The translations under genes were made by a program, and so were the position numbers. From Paraglaciecola chathamensis S18K6 (GTDB taxonomy: Bacteria > Pseudomonadota > Gammaproteobacteria > Enterobacterales > Alteromonadaceae), in NCBI GenBank assembly GCA_000314955.1, contig BAEM01000034.1, forward strand, positions 62,001-126,000: 64,000 bases of DNA, in the 5' to 3' direction. The notes beneath the pieces were generated by a model. The model saw only the letters and a program-made list of their open reading frames with translations. It had not been told where the DNA came from and made no database searches. Positions 49,559 through 58,858 of this stretch are shown in pieces (within the stretch, counting starts at the first letter, position 1; the number at the start of each line of letters is the position of its first letter).

Positions 49559-50299
49559 TTAACTGACCTGTTCGCCCGTCATCCCGTAGCGACGTTGCCT
49601 ATCTGCAAAGTTATCGATGGCAAGTTGAAATGCATCTTCGTTGAAATCCGGCCAATAAGTATCGGTAAAATACAATTCTGCATAGGCTACTTGCCACAAC
49701 AAAAAGTTACTAATACGCGTTTCACCACCGGTACGAATAAGTAGGTCAAGTTCAGGCAAATCTGAACAGCATGTATAACGATTTAGCATGGCTTCATCGA
49801 TTTGTTCACTTTCGAGTGAACCTTCTTTTACCTGCTCAGCTAACGCTTTGGTTGCGTTGAGAATATCCCAGCGACCACCGTAATTTGCAGCAATGTTAAG
49901 GATTAACCCATCATTGTTTGCGGTTAACGTTTCAGCGTCCTTGATCTGTTCAACCAATTTTTTATCAAAACGACTGGTATCACCTATCACACGAAGTTTA
50001 ACGTTATTTTTGTGCAGTTTTTTTACTTCACTGCTCAATACCATTTTAAACAGCTCCATCAGAACACCCACTTCTTCTTGAGGACGATTCCAATTTTCAC
50101 TGCTAAAAGCGAATAACGTTAATACTTTAATCTTGTTTTTAAGAGAGAAAGACACAGAAGCACGAACCCCTTTGACACCAGCGCGGTGACCAAATGTTCG
50201 AATTTTGCCTTTCTTTTTGGCCCAGCGACCGTTGCCATCCATGATGATAGCAACGTGCTGAGGTACGAGTTTACTGGTCGATTGTGATTCTGAATTCAT
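49559..50299 (-). CDS. uppS: Undecaprenyl pyrophosphate synthase
   Basis: This 246-aa cis-prenyltransferase builds the C55 lipid carrier for peptidoglycan and O-antigen from FPP and IPP. The first catalytic motif is IIMDGNGRWAKKKGK, with Asp in MDGNGRWA. FAFSSENWNRP follows, and the C-terminal RTGGETRISNFLLWQVAYAE and the DTYWPDF segment end the conserved core. The gene lies 14 bp after frr. Confidence 0.97.
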   Translation of the reverse strand: MNSESQSTSKLVPQHVAIIMDGNGRWAKKKGKIRTFGHRAGVKGVRASVSFSLKNKIKVLTLFAFSSENWNRPQEEVGVLMELFKMVLSSEVKKLHKNNVKLRVIGDTSRFDKKLVEQIKDAETLTANNDGLILNIAANYGGRWDILNATKALAEQVKEGSLESEQIDEAMLNRYTCCSDLPELDLLIRTGGETRISNFLLWQVAYAELYFTDTYWPDFNEDAFQLAIDNFADRQRRYGMTGEQVS

Positions 50300-50313
50300 T
50301 TATCAGGCAACCA

Positions 50314-50871
50314 CTATACTTCCATTAACTCTGTTTCTTTTGCTGCCAAGATTTCATCGATTTGTTTGACAAATTCATCGGTCAGCTTCTGGATAGCGTC
50401 TTCGCCGCGATGGGCATCATCTTCGCTGATTTCTTTTTCTTTCAATAACTCTTTAATGTCACCGTTAGCATCGCGACGGATATTTCGCACGGCAACGCGG
50501 CCGCCTTCTGCTTCGTTGCGTACTACGCGGATCAAATCTTTACGGCGCTCTTCAGTCAAAGCAGGCATAGGAATACGAATAACCGTACCCGCACTCATTG
50601 GGTTTAACCCCAAATCTGATTGCATAATTGCTTTTTCTACGGCTTGTGCGGCGCTTTTATCAAATACCGTTAACGCTAGCGTGCGCGAGTCTTCAGCAAT
50701 CACGTTAGCCAATTGCTTTAAAGGTGTAGGCGCGCCGTAGTAAGGCACCATAATGCTGTCTAACAAGCTTGGGTGAGCACGGCCAGTACGAATTTTGGTA
50801 AATTGACCGCGTAACGCGACAACGCTTTTTTCCATGCGCTGACGCGCGTCTACATTGATTTCATCAATCAT
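50314..50871 (-). CDS. frr: Ribosome recycling factor
   Basis: This 185-aa two-domain L-shaped protein splits post-termination ribosomes together with EF-G. The N-terminal segment and [18 protein letters not shown], then [18 protein letters not shown], are typical. Length equals E. coli Frr (185 aa). It lies 15 bp after pyrH. Confidence 0.98.
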   Translation of the reverse strand: MIDEINVDARQRMEKSVVALRGQFTKIRTGRAHPSLLDSIMVPYYGAPTPLKQLANVIAEDSRTLALTVFDKSAAQAVEKAIMQSDLGLNPMSAGTVIRIPMPALTEERRKDLIRVVRNEAEGGRVAVRNIRRDANGDIKELLKEKEISEDDAHRGEDAIQKLTDEFVKQIDEILAAKETELMEV

Positions 50872-50886
50872 AAAATGTCTTCCTAA

Positions 50887-51630
50887 TTAGTTATCTTGTT
50901 TTTCTGGATGGCAAATTACGGTACCAACATCTTCACCAAGCACCACTGCACGTAAGCAGCCAGGCGTATTCATATTAAAAACGCGAATAGGGATATTATG
51001 ATCCCGCGCTAGGGTAAATGCCGCTAGATCCATCACTTTTAATTCTTTGTCTAGCACTTCAGAGTAAGACAGCTTCTTGTATAACACAGCATCTGGGTTT
51101 TTCGCTGGATCTGAATCAAACACGCCGTCCACTTTAGTGCCCTTAAGCACAGCATCGGCCTCAATCTCAATTCCGCGTAAACACGCAGCAGAATCAGTTG
51201 TAAAAAACGGATTACCGGTTCCCGCAGCAAAGATAACGACGCGACCTGATTTCAACAAACTAATCGCTTCAGCCCAGTTGTAAGCGTCACATACGCCGTT
51301 AAGGGGAATGGCTGACATTAAACGGGCATTCACAAATGCTCGATGTAGTGCATCGCGCATGGCTAAACCGTTCATTACCGTCGCTAGCATACCCATGTGA
51401 TCGCCAACTACGCGATTCATGCCTGCTTTAGCTAGGCCTTCGCCACGGAATAGGTTACCGCCGCCTATCACTAAGCCAACTTCAATACCCAGTTCAACCA
51501 ATTCTTTTATCTCTTGGGCCATACGCTCAAGAACTTTTGGATCAATACCAAAGCCTTCTTCGCCCATTAAGGCTTCGCCACTTAGCTTTAGTAAAATTCT
51601 ACGATAGGCATGTTTAGGTGTTGTACTCAT
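50887..51630 (-). CDS. pyrH: UMP kinase
   Basis: This 247-aa hexameric amino-acid-kinase-fold enzyme phosphorylates UMP to UDP, with GTP activation and UTP inhibition. Motifs: [13 protein letters not shown] at the N terminus, [10 protein letters not shown], and [19 protein letters not shown]. Length is as in E. coli (241 aa). It probably opens the operon pyrH-frr-uppS-cdsA-dxr and beyond, since a tsf terminator lies 196 bp upstream and a promoter must sit between. Confidence 0.97.
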   Translation of the reverse strand: MSTTPKHAYRRILLKLSGEALMGEEGFGIDPKVLERMAQEIKELVELGIEVGLVIGGGNLFRGEGLAKAGMNRVVGDHMGMLATVMNGLAMRDALHRAFVNARLMSAIPLNGVCDAYNWAEAISLLKSGRVVIFAAGTGNPFFTTDSAACLRGIEIEADAVLKGTKVDGVFDSDPAKNPDAVLYKKLSYSEVLDKELKVMDLAAFTLARDHNIPIRVFNMNTPGCLRAVVLGEDVGTVICHPEKQDN

Positions 51631-51826
51631 CGGCAGGCTGTTCCTTATTTAACGAATAATGGGGGTCAATAACACTCGGTATAACGTTGTACATCATGGC
51701 GTACAGGCATTATCTAAGTAATTCTTAAGCACTAATAGTTCAACGCTGGGCGCGAAACTTAGGTGCTAAGGACTCAGATGTACTGAATTTCACAGTATGT
51801 GCCGTTATACAGCTTGGTCCACATAT

Positions 51827-51853
51827 AAAAAGGCACCTCTAAATTGAGGTGCC
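51827..51853 (-). terminator. Intrinsic terminator of the rpsB-tsf operon
   Basis: On the minus strand GGCACCTC pairs with GAGGTGCC (arms 51846-51853 and 51832-51839) and runs into TTTTT (51831-51827). It lies 45 nt after the tsf stop. The 196 bases between it and pyrH must hold the pyrH promoter, which I cannot pin down. Confidence 0.88.
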
Positions 51854-51898
51854 AATAGTTTATATGACATTAGCTTTACGCAAAAGCAAATGGCGCAA

Positions 51899-52771
51899 TT
51901 ATTTCTTAGCAGCGGCCATTTGTGCAGCTACTTCAGCAGCAAAGTCTTCTTCTTTCTTCTCAATACCTTCACCTACTTCGAAACGTACGAAGTTGATTAC
52001 GTCAGCATTTTTTGCTTTAAGCAATTGTGCAACTGAAGTAGAAGGATCTTTGATGAAAGCTTGGCCAGTTAGGCTCACTTCAGAAGTGAACTTGTTCATA
52101 CGACCTGAAACCATCTTCTCAGCAATCTCAGCAGGCTTGCCTGACTGCATTGCGATATCAAGTTGAATTTCTTTTTCTTTGGCAACAACTTCTTCAGGTA
52201 CGTCAGTAGGCTTAACGAACTGAGGGTTTGCTGCAGCTACGTGCATAGCGATGTCTTTAGCTAGCTCTTCGTCGCCACCTTGAAGGATAGCGATAACGCC
52301 GATACGGCCGCCATGAACGTAAGCGCCAAGGTTATCACCTTCAACAGAGATAACACGACGCGGAGAAATGTTTTCGCCGATTTTAGCAACCAAAGTGTCA
52401 CGTGCTTCGCTTACTTTAACGCCATCTACAGTTGCATCATTTAGTGCTTCGATATCGTTAAGTTTGTTTGCAGAAGCCACTTCGATTAGTTTGCTACCGA
52501 ATGCGATGAAGCCTTCGTCACGAGCAACGAAGTCAGTTTCACTGTTCAATTCGATCATTGTTGCTACGCCGTTAGCAACTTTGGTCAAGATAACGCCTTC
52601 AGCGGCGATACGACCTGCTTTTTTAGCCGCTTTAGCTTGACCGTTTTTACGCATGTTTTCGATTGCAAGCTCGATGTCACCATTAGCTTCAACCAGTGCA
52701 TTTTTACAATCTAACATACCTGCAGCGGTACGTTCGCGTAATTCTTTAACTAGGGCTGCTGTCACTGCCAT
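51899..52771 (-). CDS. tsf: Elongation factor Ts
   Basis: This 290-aa guanine-nucleotide exchange factor recycles EF-Tu. The N terminus has the UBA-like helical region [19 protein letters not shown]. The exchange core [10 protein letters not shown] follows, and the dimerisation part has [16 protein letters not shown]. Length is slightly above E. coli Ts (283 aa). It is encoded 132 bp after rpsB, with a hairpin between them. Confidence 0.98.
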   Translation of the reverse strand: MAVTAALVKELRERTAAGMLDCKNALVEANGDIELAIENMRKNGQAKAAKKAGRIAAEGVILTKVANGVATMIELNSETDFVARDEGFIAFGSKLIEVASANKLNDIEALNDATVDGVKVSEARDTLVAKIGENISPRRVISVEGDNLGAYVHGGRIGVIAILQGGDEELAKDIAMHVAAANPQFVKPTDVPEEVVAKEKEIQLDIAMQSGKPAEIAEKMVSGRMNKFTSEVSLTGQAFIKDPSTSVAQLLKAKNADVINFVRFEVGEGIEKKEEDFAAEVAAQMAAAKK

Positions 52772-52811
52772 TGTCGTTTCCTCAGCAATATAATGTACTA
52801 AAATTAGGATT

Positions 52812-52837
52812 AAAAAACAGGGGCATCAGCCCCTGTT
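52812..52837 (-). terminator. rpsB-tsf intergenic hairpin with U-run (attenuator)
   Basis: AACAGGGGC (52816-52824) and GCCCCTGTT (52829-52837) form a 9-bp stem with a 4-nt loop; on the minus strand a T-run follows (52817-52812). It sits between the rpsB and tsf genes, so partial termination would set the S2:Ts ratio. Confidence 0.75.
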
Positions 52838-52903
52838 AAATTTTCATGTCATGCACATTCGTGCATCAACAGACTGACTCAATAGGTAGATTAAAGTAGC
52901 TGA

Positions 52904-53635
52904 TTACTCAGCAGCTTCAACAAACTCACCTTCTTCAGCCTGTACTTCAATGTTCTTCTCACGACCTTCGATAACGGCGTCAGCAGCAGAGTTCAAGTAA
53001 AGTTGAACTGCACGGATCGCATCATCGTTACCAGGAATGATGTAATCAACACCATCTGGGTTTGAGTTTGTGTCGACGATAGAAACAACTGGAATACCAA
53101 GGTTACGCGCTTCGGTAATCGCAATGTGCTCGTGATCAGCATCAACAACGAAAAGACAATCAGGAAGACCGCCCATGTTTTTGATCCCGCCCAAGCTGTT
53201 TTCTAGCTTAGCCATTTCGCGTTGCAACATAAGCACTTCTTTCTTAGTGATTTTGTCGAACGTACCGTCTTGGCTTTGTTGCTCTAGATCTTTCAAGCGC
53301 TTGATTGACTGACGAACTGTTTTCCAGTTAGTCAACATGCCGCCCAACCAACGCTTGTTTACGTAGAATTGGTCACATTTGATTGCTGCTTCACGAACTG
53401 AATCACTTGCTGCACGCTTAGTACCAACAAAAAGGATTTTACCTTTCTTAGAAGCAACGCTGCTGATGTAGTTCAACGCATTGTTGAATAACGGAACCGT
53501 TTTTTCTAAGTTAATGATGTGAACTTTATTACGAGCGCCAAAGATGAAAGGTTTCATTTTTGGGTTCCAGTAACGAGTTTGGTGACCGAAGTGAACGCCT
53601 GCTTGAAGCATATCGCGCATTGATACATTTGCCAT
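52904..53635 (-). CDS. rpsB: Ribosomal protein S2
   Basis: This 243-aa small-subunit protein starts [20 protein letters not shown] and ends in a short acidic tail ([11 protein letters not shown]). Core motifs [18 protein letters not shown] and [12 protein letters not shown] are intact. Length is as in E. coli (241 aa). AAGGA lies 10 nt before the ATG. S2 autoregulates rpsB-tsf translation in E. coli through its leader; a similar leader is described separately. Confidence 0.98.
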   Translation of the reverse strand: MANVSMRDMLQAGVHFGHQTRYWNPKMKPFIFGARNKVHIINLEKTVPLFNNALNYISSVASKKGKILFVGTKRAASDSVREAAIKCDQFYVNKRWLGGMLTNWKTVRQSIKRLKDLEQQSQDGTFDKITKKEVLMLQREMAKLENSLGGIKNMGGLPDCLFVVDADHEHIAITEARNLGIPVVSIVDTNSNPDGVDYIIPGNDDAIRAVQLYLNSAADAVIEGREKNIEVQAEEGEFVEAAE

Positions 53636-53760
53636 TATATTAGTTTCCTTAATATGGGGTTAGGCCTCCATACATCCCAGGTCTCGATCTGTGCAGACGA
53701 ATCTTGCACAAACACCCCGAAAACTGTGTCGATGTATGTGTGTTATTAAATATAAGTTAG
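53636..53760 (-). ncRNA. Probable structured rpsB leader (t44/tff-like)
   Basis: On the minus strand, upstream of rpsB, a hairpin pairs GTGCA (53709-53705) with TGCAC (53695-53691), and GGGGT (53718-53714) can pair with ACCCC (53660-53656), close to the ribosome-binding site. A conserved leader between map and rpsB (described as t44/tff in E. coli) is known to mediate S2 autoregulation. The location and the long-range pairing fit; I cannot run a covariance search. Possible promoter elements lie farther upstream, such as TTTACA and TAATAA with a 16-nt spacer. Confidence 0.5.
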
Positions 53761-53946
53761 TCGCTGTAAATAACCGTTTTATGACAACCTCAGAAGAACT
53801 TATCATTGAACACTTGTTTCAGCGGGGCGCTTTATATCACGGCGACAAGGGAAATTCAAGTTTACGTATAGATGCTATACACCAGCGCCTTGAAAAGTTA
53901 AGATACGGACACATTAATGAACACCCGAAAAAATTAGGACATTGCT

Positions 53947-54738
53947 TTGCCAGCTACTATAAAAACCGCACAAGAAATTGAAAAAATGCGAGTTGCCGGG
54001 CGACTTGCCGCCGATGTATTACAAATGATCGGTCCCCATGTCAAAAAAGGCGTGACCACAGATGAACTCAATCAGCTTTGTCACGATTATATTGTTAATG
54101 AACAACAAGCCATCCCTGCCCCGTTGAATTACGGTAACCCGCCGTTCCCTAAGTCTATTTGTACTTCGGTTAACCATGTGATTTGCCACGGTATTCCTGC
54201 AGATAAGAAATTGAAGGAAGGTGATAGTGTCAATATTGATGTCACTGTGATCAAAGACGGCTACCACGGTGATACATCAAAAATGTTTGTGGTTGGCAAG
54301 CCAAGTATTCTAACCGAACGACTTATTCGTGTTACCCAAGAAGCCCTTTACATTGGTATTAAAATGGTAAAACCGGGAATGCGTTTGGGTGACATAGGTC
54401 ATGCAATTCAACAACATGCTGAAGGGCATAACTATTCAATTGTTCGTGAATATTGTGGCCACGGTATCGGCGCTAACTTCCATGAAGAACCACAAGTGGT
54501 GCATTATGGTCGCCCTAACACGGGTGAAGTATTAGAAGCTGGTATGTGTTTTACCATCGAACCCATGGTCAATGCAGGTAAACGTTACTCAAAAGTGTTA
54601 CCTGATGATTGGACCGTTGTTACCAAAGATCGCAGTCTGAGCGCTCAGTGGGAACATACCTTATTGGTGACTGAAACTGGGGTTGAAATTCTTACCCTTA
54701 GAGACGACGAAGACATTGAACGGGTCATTAATCATTAA
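53947..54738 (+). CDS. map: Type I methionine aminopeptidase
   Basis: This 263-aa di-metal enzyme removes initiator methionine. It starts IKTAQEIEKMRVAGRLAADV as in E. coli Map, and has the ligand residues in INIDVTVIKDGYHGDTSKMF, CGHGIGANFHEEP and FTIEPMVN. Length matches E. coli (264 aa). The start is TTG 53947, because AGGA (53936-53939) lies 7 nt upstream and the family N terminus begins there. It is divergent from rpsB. Confidence 0.96.
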   Translation: MPATIKTAQEIEKMRVAGRLAADVLQMIGPHVKKGVTTDELNQLCHDYIVNEQQAIPAPLNYGNPPFPKSICTSVNHVICHGIPADKKLKEGDSVNIDVTVIKDGYHGDTSKMFVVGKPSILTERLIRVTQEALYIGIKMVKPGMRLGDIGHAIQQHAEGHNYSIVREYCGHGIGANFHEEPQVVHYGRPNTGEVLEAGMCFTIEPMVNAGKRYSKVLPDDWTVVTKDRSLSAQWEHTLLVTETGVEILTLRDDEDIERVINH

Positions 54739-54739
54739 G

Positions 54740-54840
54740 CACTCTTCATAATGTATCCATCTAAGCTTATGATAAATAATTAATTCTTACCTGAATTAGT
54801 TATTTGTCATAAGACATCAAATAACGCAGTCTTAAGAGTG
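54740..54840. repeat. 21-bp hairpin in a larger palindromic region between map and glnD
   Basis: CTTATGATAAATAATTAATTC (54766-54786, arms described by position) pairs with 54793-54813 across 6 nt; the only two non-Watson-Crick positions are G-U in RNA, so all 21 pairs can form. An outer CACTCTT (54740-54746) matches AAGAGTG (54834-54840). There is no U-run, so a simple terminator role for map is not clear. It may be an RNase-processing or transcript-stabilising element, or a small mobile palindrome. Confidence 0.55.
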
Positions 54841-54897
54841 TAAATTTATAAGTAAATCGCCACACTATCGCCACAATATTGAATAAAGGATCGTATC

Positions 54898-57510
54898 TTG
54901 TCTTTGCAAACCTTAATAAATCAAGTCCAACTTATTCAATCCACTGACGACATTCCTGCATTTAAAGCCTGCATCAGTGACAGTTACGACTGGCTAGAGA
55001 ATGAATTCACCCGCGTTGATGTAGACAGTCTTGTACTGGGTCGTGCTGAGTTTGTTGATGCTCTGTTGAGCCATGCCTGGCAGTTACTCGATTTACATAA
55101 AGAAACCAAGATTGCCTTGGTTGCGGTAGGTGGATATGGTCGTGGTCAACTGCAACCTTATTCCGACATCGATCTGCTTTTACTAAGCCCAAGTGCGTTA
55201 AATCAATCTCAGCAAAATACTATTGGTCAATTCATCACTTTTTTGTGGGACATTGGCCTAGATATCGGGCAATCGGTACGCACCATAAAAGAAACCGTTT
55301 CTCTCGCCCGTAGCGACGTCACCATAGCAACAAACCTAGTTGAAGCAAGGCTGTTGACAGGAAATCAAGACACTTTTCTTTCGTTAAATAAAAAACTGCA
55401 TGGTCGTGGCAATTGGACCAGTAAAGATTTTTTTATCGCCAAGTCCAAAGAGCAACAAATACGCCATTCAAAATTCAAAGGTACCTCATATAACCTTGAA
55501 CCCAACGTGAAAGAAAGCCCAGGTTGCCTGCGCGATATTCAAAATATTGGCTGGATTGCAAAGAAACACTTCAAGGTAATGAAAGGCACCGAACTGGTTC
55601 AGCGCGGATACTTCACCGAGCAAGAATTTGAAGAGTTGCTCGAATGTCGCTCTAATTTATGGCGCATACGCTTCGCGCTTCATCTGCAAGCACAACGCAG
55701 TGAAAACCGCTTATTGTTTGACTATCAAAATGATGTTGCCAGCCGCCTAGGTTACGGTGACGACGGTAAAGCATCCGTTGAGCGCATGATGAAATCATTT
55801 TTCAGAACGGTTAGGCGTATCAGTGAGTTAAATGAAATGTTACTGCAACGCTTTGGCCATGATGTGTTGCATATCAAAGTCAAAAATCGCGTCATCATCA
55901 ATCCTAGTTTTGAAATTGCAGACGGTTTACTCGCCACCAGACATGATAATGTGTTTAATGAGCCAGAAGACATACTTCAATGCCTATTGCTCATCGCCGA
56001 TACGCCGCAAATTGAAGGATTACACTCCAGTGTGCTGAGTCAGTTGCGCTTGGCGCGTCGCAAATTTCATAGTCAGTATTATTGCGAAAACCCGCGCTGT
56101 CGTACCTTGTTTATTGAGCTGATGCAGCATCCTGACTTCTTCGGTTTAGGCTGGGATATCATGCATAAGCACGGTATTTTGCAATCTTACCTGCCCCAGT
56201 GGGATCACATAGTGGGCATGATGCAATTTGATTTATTCCATGCCTATACCGTAGATGAACATACACATCGTTTAGTGAAAAATGTTTATCAATACAGCCA
56301 AGGAAACTCTGGTTTCCCACGTTGTAGCCGTATTGTACGTAACCTAGACAAACCTGAACTGCTGTATATCGCCTCTATCTTTCATGATATCGGCAAGGGC
56401 CGAAATGGTGATCACTCTAAACTTGGCGCCCAAGATGTCGCAGAATTCTGCACTATGCACGGCATCAATGATAAAGACGCCGAGCTAATAGCTTGGTTGG
56501 TGGAAAGCCATCTGATGATGTCTGTTATTGCCCAGCGCCGTGATATTTACGATCCTGACGTAATAAACGAATTTGCAGGAAACGTGCGCACCCACAACCA
56601 CCTGAATCATCTTTACGTACTCACCTTAGCGGATATTCGCGCTACGAACGACAACCTATGGAATGATTGGAAGGCGACTCTATTACGTGAACTATATTTG
56701 CTCACGCAAAAAGCCCTAGATAACGGCTTAGAATGCAAAGTAGCGTTACAAGATCGAATCGATGAGCACCAGACTAAAGCTAAACGACTACTGGTAAACC
56801 GTGGTGTTAATGAAAGCCAAGTAGAACAGTTTTGGAAACGCTTAACGGATGATTATTTTGTGCGCTTCAAGCCCGACCAGATCGCCTGGCATGCCGGTGT
56901 TATTCTCGCGGCTCACCCTATGACAGATGATTTCTTGTTAGTTGAAGCCAATGAGCATACCGCTAAGTCGGGTACTGAGTTATTAGTTTACGGTAAAGAC
57001 AAAATTAATTTGTTTGCTCAGGTGGCCTCCGTGCTTGATAGCAGAAACTGCTCTATTCATGATGCACAAATAATGAAAACCAATGATGGTTACGTTTTTG
57101 ATAGCTTTATCGTATTAGAGCAATCCGGCGATAGAATTGACTCAACAAGTCGTTTAAGCAGTTTAAAAGAAGCAGTTACCAACCAACTCAACAAGCCAGG
57201 GGAAGAGCACCAGAATAGACGTAAAATGTCACGTCAAATGAAACAATTAGACGTTCCCACCAAAGTACGCTTTTACTCTAACCAACCTGACGAGACACTG
57301 GTCGAACTTGAAGCGTTAGATGCACCTGGGCTTCTGGCTAAGGTAGGTAACCTATTAGTAGAAATGGAGTTTTCCCTAAGAATGGCGAAAATCGCAACTA
57401 TAGGTGAACGCGCAGAGGATTTATTCATTATCAGCAATAATGAAGACAAAGCCCTGACCCAAAACCAACAAGTTGAACTTAAAAAGCGCTTATCCGAAAC
57501 CCTAGACTAA
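54898..57510 (+). CDS. glnD: Bifunctional uridylyltransferase/uridylyl-removing enzyme GlnD
   Basis: This 870-aa nitrogen sensor uridylylates PII when glutamine is low and removes UMP when it is high. The order of domains is: nucleotidyltransferase (GGYGRGQLQPYSDIDLLLL at about 80-100), an all-helical linker, HD phosphohydrolase (FHDIGKGRNGDHSKLGA at about 495), and two C-terminal ACT domains (about 690-770 and 800-870) that bind glutamine. Length is like E. coli GlnD (890 aa). The TTG start at 54898 is supported by AAAGGA with 7-nt spacing. Confidence 0.97.
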   Translation: MSLQTLINQVQLIQSTDDIPAFKACISDSYDWLENEFTRVDVDSLVLGRAEFVDALLSHAWQLLDLHKETKIALVAVGGYGRGQLQPYSDIDLLLLSPSALNQSQQNTIGQFITFLWDIGLDIGQSVRTIKETVSLARSDVTIATNLVEARLLTGNQDTFLSLNKKLHGRGNWTSKDFFIAKSKEQQIRHSKFKGTSYNLEPNVKESPGCLRDIQNIGWIAKKHFKVMKGTELVQRGYFTEQEFEELLECRSNLWRIRFALHLQAQRSENRLLFDYQNDVASRLGYGDDGKASVERMMKSFFRTVRRISELNEMLLQRFGHDVLHIKVKNRVIINPSFEIADGLLATRHDNVFNEPEDILQCLLLIADTPQIEGLHSSVLSQLRLARRKFHSQYYCENPRCRTLFIELMQHPDFFGLGWDIMHKHGILQSYLPQWDHIVGMMQFDLFHAYTVDEHTHRLVKNVYQYSQGNSGFPRCSRIVRNLDKPELLYIASIFHDIGKGRNGDHSKLGAQDVAEFCTMHGINDKDAELIAWLVESHLMMSVIAQRRDIYDPDVINEFAGNVRTHNHLNHLYVLTLADIRATNDNLWNDWKATLLRELYLLTQKALDNGLECKVALQDRIDEHQTKAKRLLVNRGVNESQVEQFWKRLTDDYFVRFKPDQIAWHAGVILAAHPMTDDFLLVEANEHTAKSGTELLVYGKDKINLFAQVASVLDSRNCSIHDAQIMKTNDGYVFDSFIVLEQSGDRIDSTSRLSSLKEAVTNQLNKPGEEHQNRRKMSRQMKQLDVPTKVRFYSNQPDETLVELEALDAPGLLAKVGNLLVEMEFSLRMAKIATIGERAEDLFIISNNEDKALTQNQQVELKKRLSETLD

Positions 57511-57530
57511 TTTGCGATTATTCGAGGTAA

Positions 57531-57554
57531 GGCCCAATGACAGTGGGCTTCTTG
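57531..57554 (+). terminator. Weak terminator after glnD
   Basis: GCCCA (57532-57536) pairs with TGGGC (57544-57548) over 7 nt and is followed by TTCTTGC. It lies 22 nt after the glnD stop. It is short, so efficiency is uncertain. Confidence 0.45.
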
Positions 57555-57570
57555 CTGCATAAGCAGAGTA

Positions 57571-57836
57571 ATACCAATCCGCATTAATAAGTGATCGTCT
57601 CAGAATGCGTCCAGCGGTTTTTGATTAAGGCGTCACTATGTAGTAATGGTTGTTCCCTTTCAAATAGTGAGAACGCAGAGCAAAAGCCGCTGGGGCATTC
57701 CTTGCAGGCGAGTTTTAAAAGGGCTTACACTGCGTTGCATGACTTCGAAAGAGAACAACTATTCATTCAGTCATCCGCCTTGTTTAAGCCCTTTTAAACT
57801 CTCGCTGAGTCATCACTTATTAACGTGGAATGGTAT
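57571..57836. mobile_element. MITE-like non-coding repeat with nested and interlocking inverted repeats
   Basis: This 266-bp element has 25-bp terminal inverted repeats (57571-57595 and 57812-57836) that differ at three positions, extended by CTCAG after a 2-3-nt gap. No protein is encoded. Internal pairs: B (57602-57623 with 57681-57701, sharing CAGCGG), C (57649-57664 with 57744-57759, 14 of 16 match) and D (57708-57727 with 57784-57805, core TTTAAAAGGGCTTA identical). B encloses C1 and D encloses C2, so the loops of two hairpins are complementary. No clear target-site duplication is visible. I see no second copy in the window. A related repeat family in Alteromonadales is recalled but not verified. 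It fills the intergenic gap (57511-57929) between glnD and the phosphoesterase. Confidence 0.7.
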
Positions 57837-57929
57837 AAGAGCTCACTGTCATCATATTTTCAAATTACCGTCACCTTACTGTAAAGCCCTGCTTTTAGCC
57901 TAAGCGCTAAACAGCTAAAGGGTTGAAAC

Positions 57930-58748
57930 ATGAATAACGCACTGGTTTATCGAGCGCATTACCGCACAGTTTGGTTATCTGATATTCATTTAGGCAGTAA
58001 AGACTGTAAAGCAGAATACCTACTCGACTTTTTAAACCACTCGACCATTGAGACCTTGTATTTGGTCGGCGACATCATTGATATGTGGGCGATGAGCAAG
58101 CAGTTTCGCTGGCCTGAAACCCACAATCAGGTGCTGCACAAACTCATGTCTTTATCCAAAGAAGAGACTCGCGTTATCTTCTTACCCGGCAACCATGACG
58201 CGCCTCTACAAAAATATGACGGCATCACGTTTGGTGAAATAGAAATCGCCCGGGAGACGGTTCACACCACGGCCGATGGTAAAAAGCTATTAGTACTTCA
58301 CGGCGATCAGTTCGATCAAGAAGTGTGTTTTGGCCCCTTGCAATCTTGGATAGGTGATAAGGCGTACGATCTACTGTTATTTATTAATCGTTGGTATAAC
58401 CGTATTCGAGCCGCGCTTAAATTCCCCTATTGGTCATTGGCAGGCTACTTAAAAAGTCATATAAAAGAAGCCAATAAAGCAATTCAACGTTATAAAAATG
58501 CCTGTATTAACCGCGCTACCGAAATGGACTTAGACGGTGTTATTTGTGGCCACATACATCACCCTGAAGTGGCCAATATTAATGGCAAGACCTATTACAA
58601 CGATGGTGACTGGATAGAAAACTGCTCGGCGCTCACCGAATTACCAAACGGCGAAATGAAGTTGATTTACTGGACGCAAACCGCTCATGCCAGCAATTTG
58701 TTTAATTTAAGAATGAGCAAAACAAAGAATCAAAACAAAGCTGCCTAG
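57930..58748 (+). CDS. LpxH-like metallophosphoesterase
   Basis: This 272-aa calcineurin-like phosphoesterase has the metal motifs SDIHLG (D and H), GDIIDMW, GNHD, HGDQFD and GHIHHPE, in the order found in UDP-2,3-diacylglucosamine diphosphatase (LpxH, COG2908). It is longer than E. coli LpxH (240 aa) and has GNHDA where LpxH has GNRDF, so it is a paralogue whose substrate is uncertain. It has a loosely hydrophobic lid (FPYWSLAGYLKSHI) that could contact a lipid. olsF follows after 110 bp on the same strand, so a role in membrane-lipid or glycolipid metabolism is plausible. Confidence 0.78.
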   Translation: MNNALVYRAHYRTVWLSDIHLGSKDCKAEYLLDFLNHSTIETLYLVGDIIDMWAMSKQFRWPETHNQVLHKLMSLSKEETRVIFLPGNHDAPLQKYDGITFGEIEIARETVHTTADGKKLLVLHGDQFDQEVCFGPLQSWIGDKAYDLLLFINRWYNRIRAALKFPYWSLAGYLKSHIKEANKAIQRYKNACINRATEMDLDGVICGHIHHPEVANINGKTYYNDGDWIENCSALTELPNGEMKLIYWTQTAHASNLFNLRMSKTKNQNKAA

Positions 58749-58858
58749 TGACGCAATAGCAGCTTATTTCTTGTAATCAAAATGCCACGTAACTGGCACC
58801 AAAGCGTCATATAGCCCAGCTAACATTGGCCCGAATTTAGCAATATACGGCGAGTTAT

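Noticed and set aside
57591-57903. 68- and 85-codon frames in the glnD-phosphoesterase gap
   Set aside because: They run through the MITE-like inverted repeats; their open length follows from the repeat sequence, with no ribosome-binding site.
58749-58858. Possible Pho box before olsF (GCGTCATATAG)
   Set aside because: Only one half-site resembles CTGTCAT, and the second repeat at 11-nt spacing is missing.
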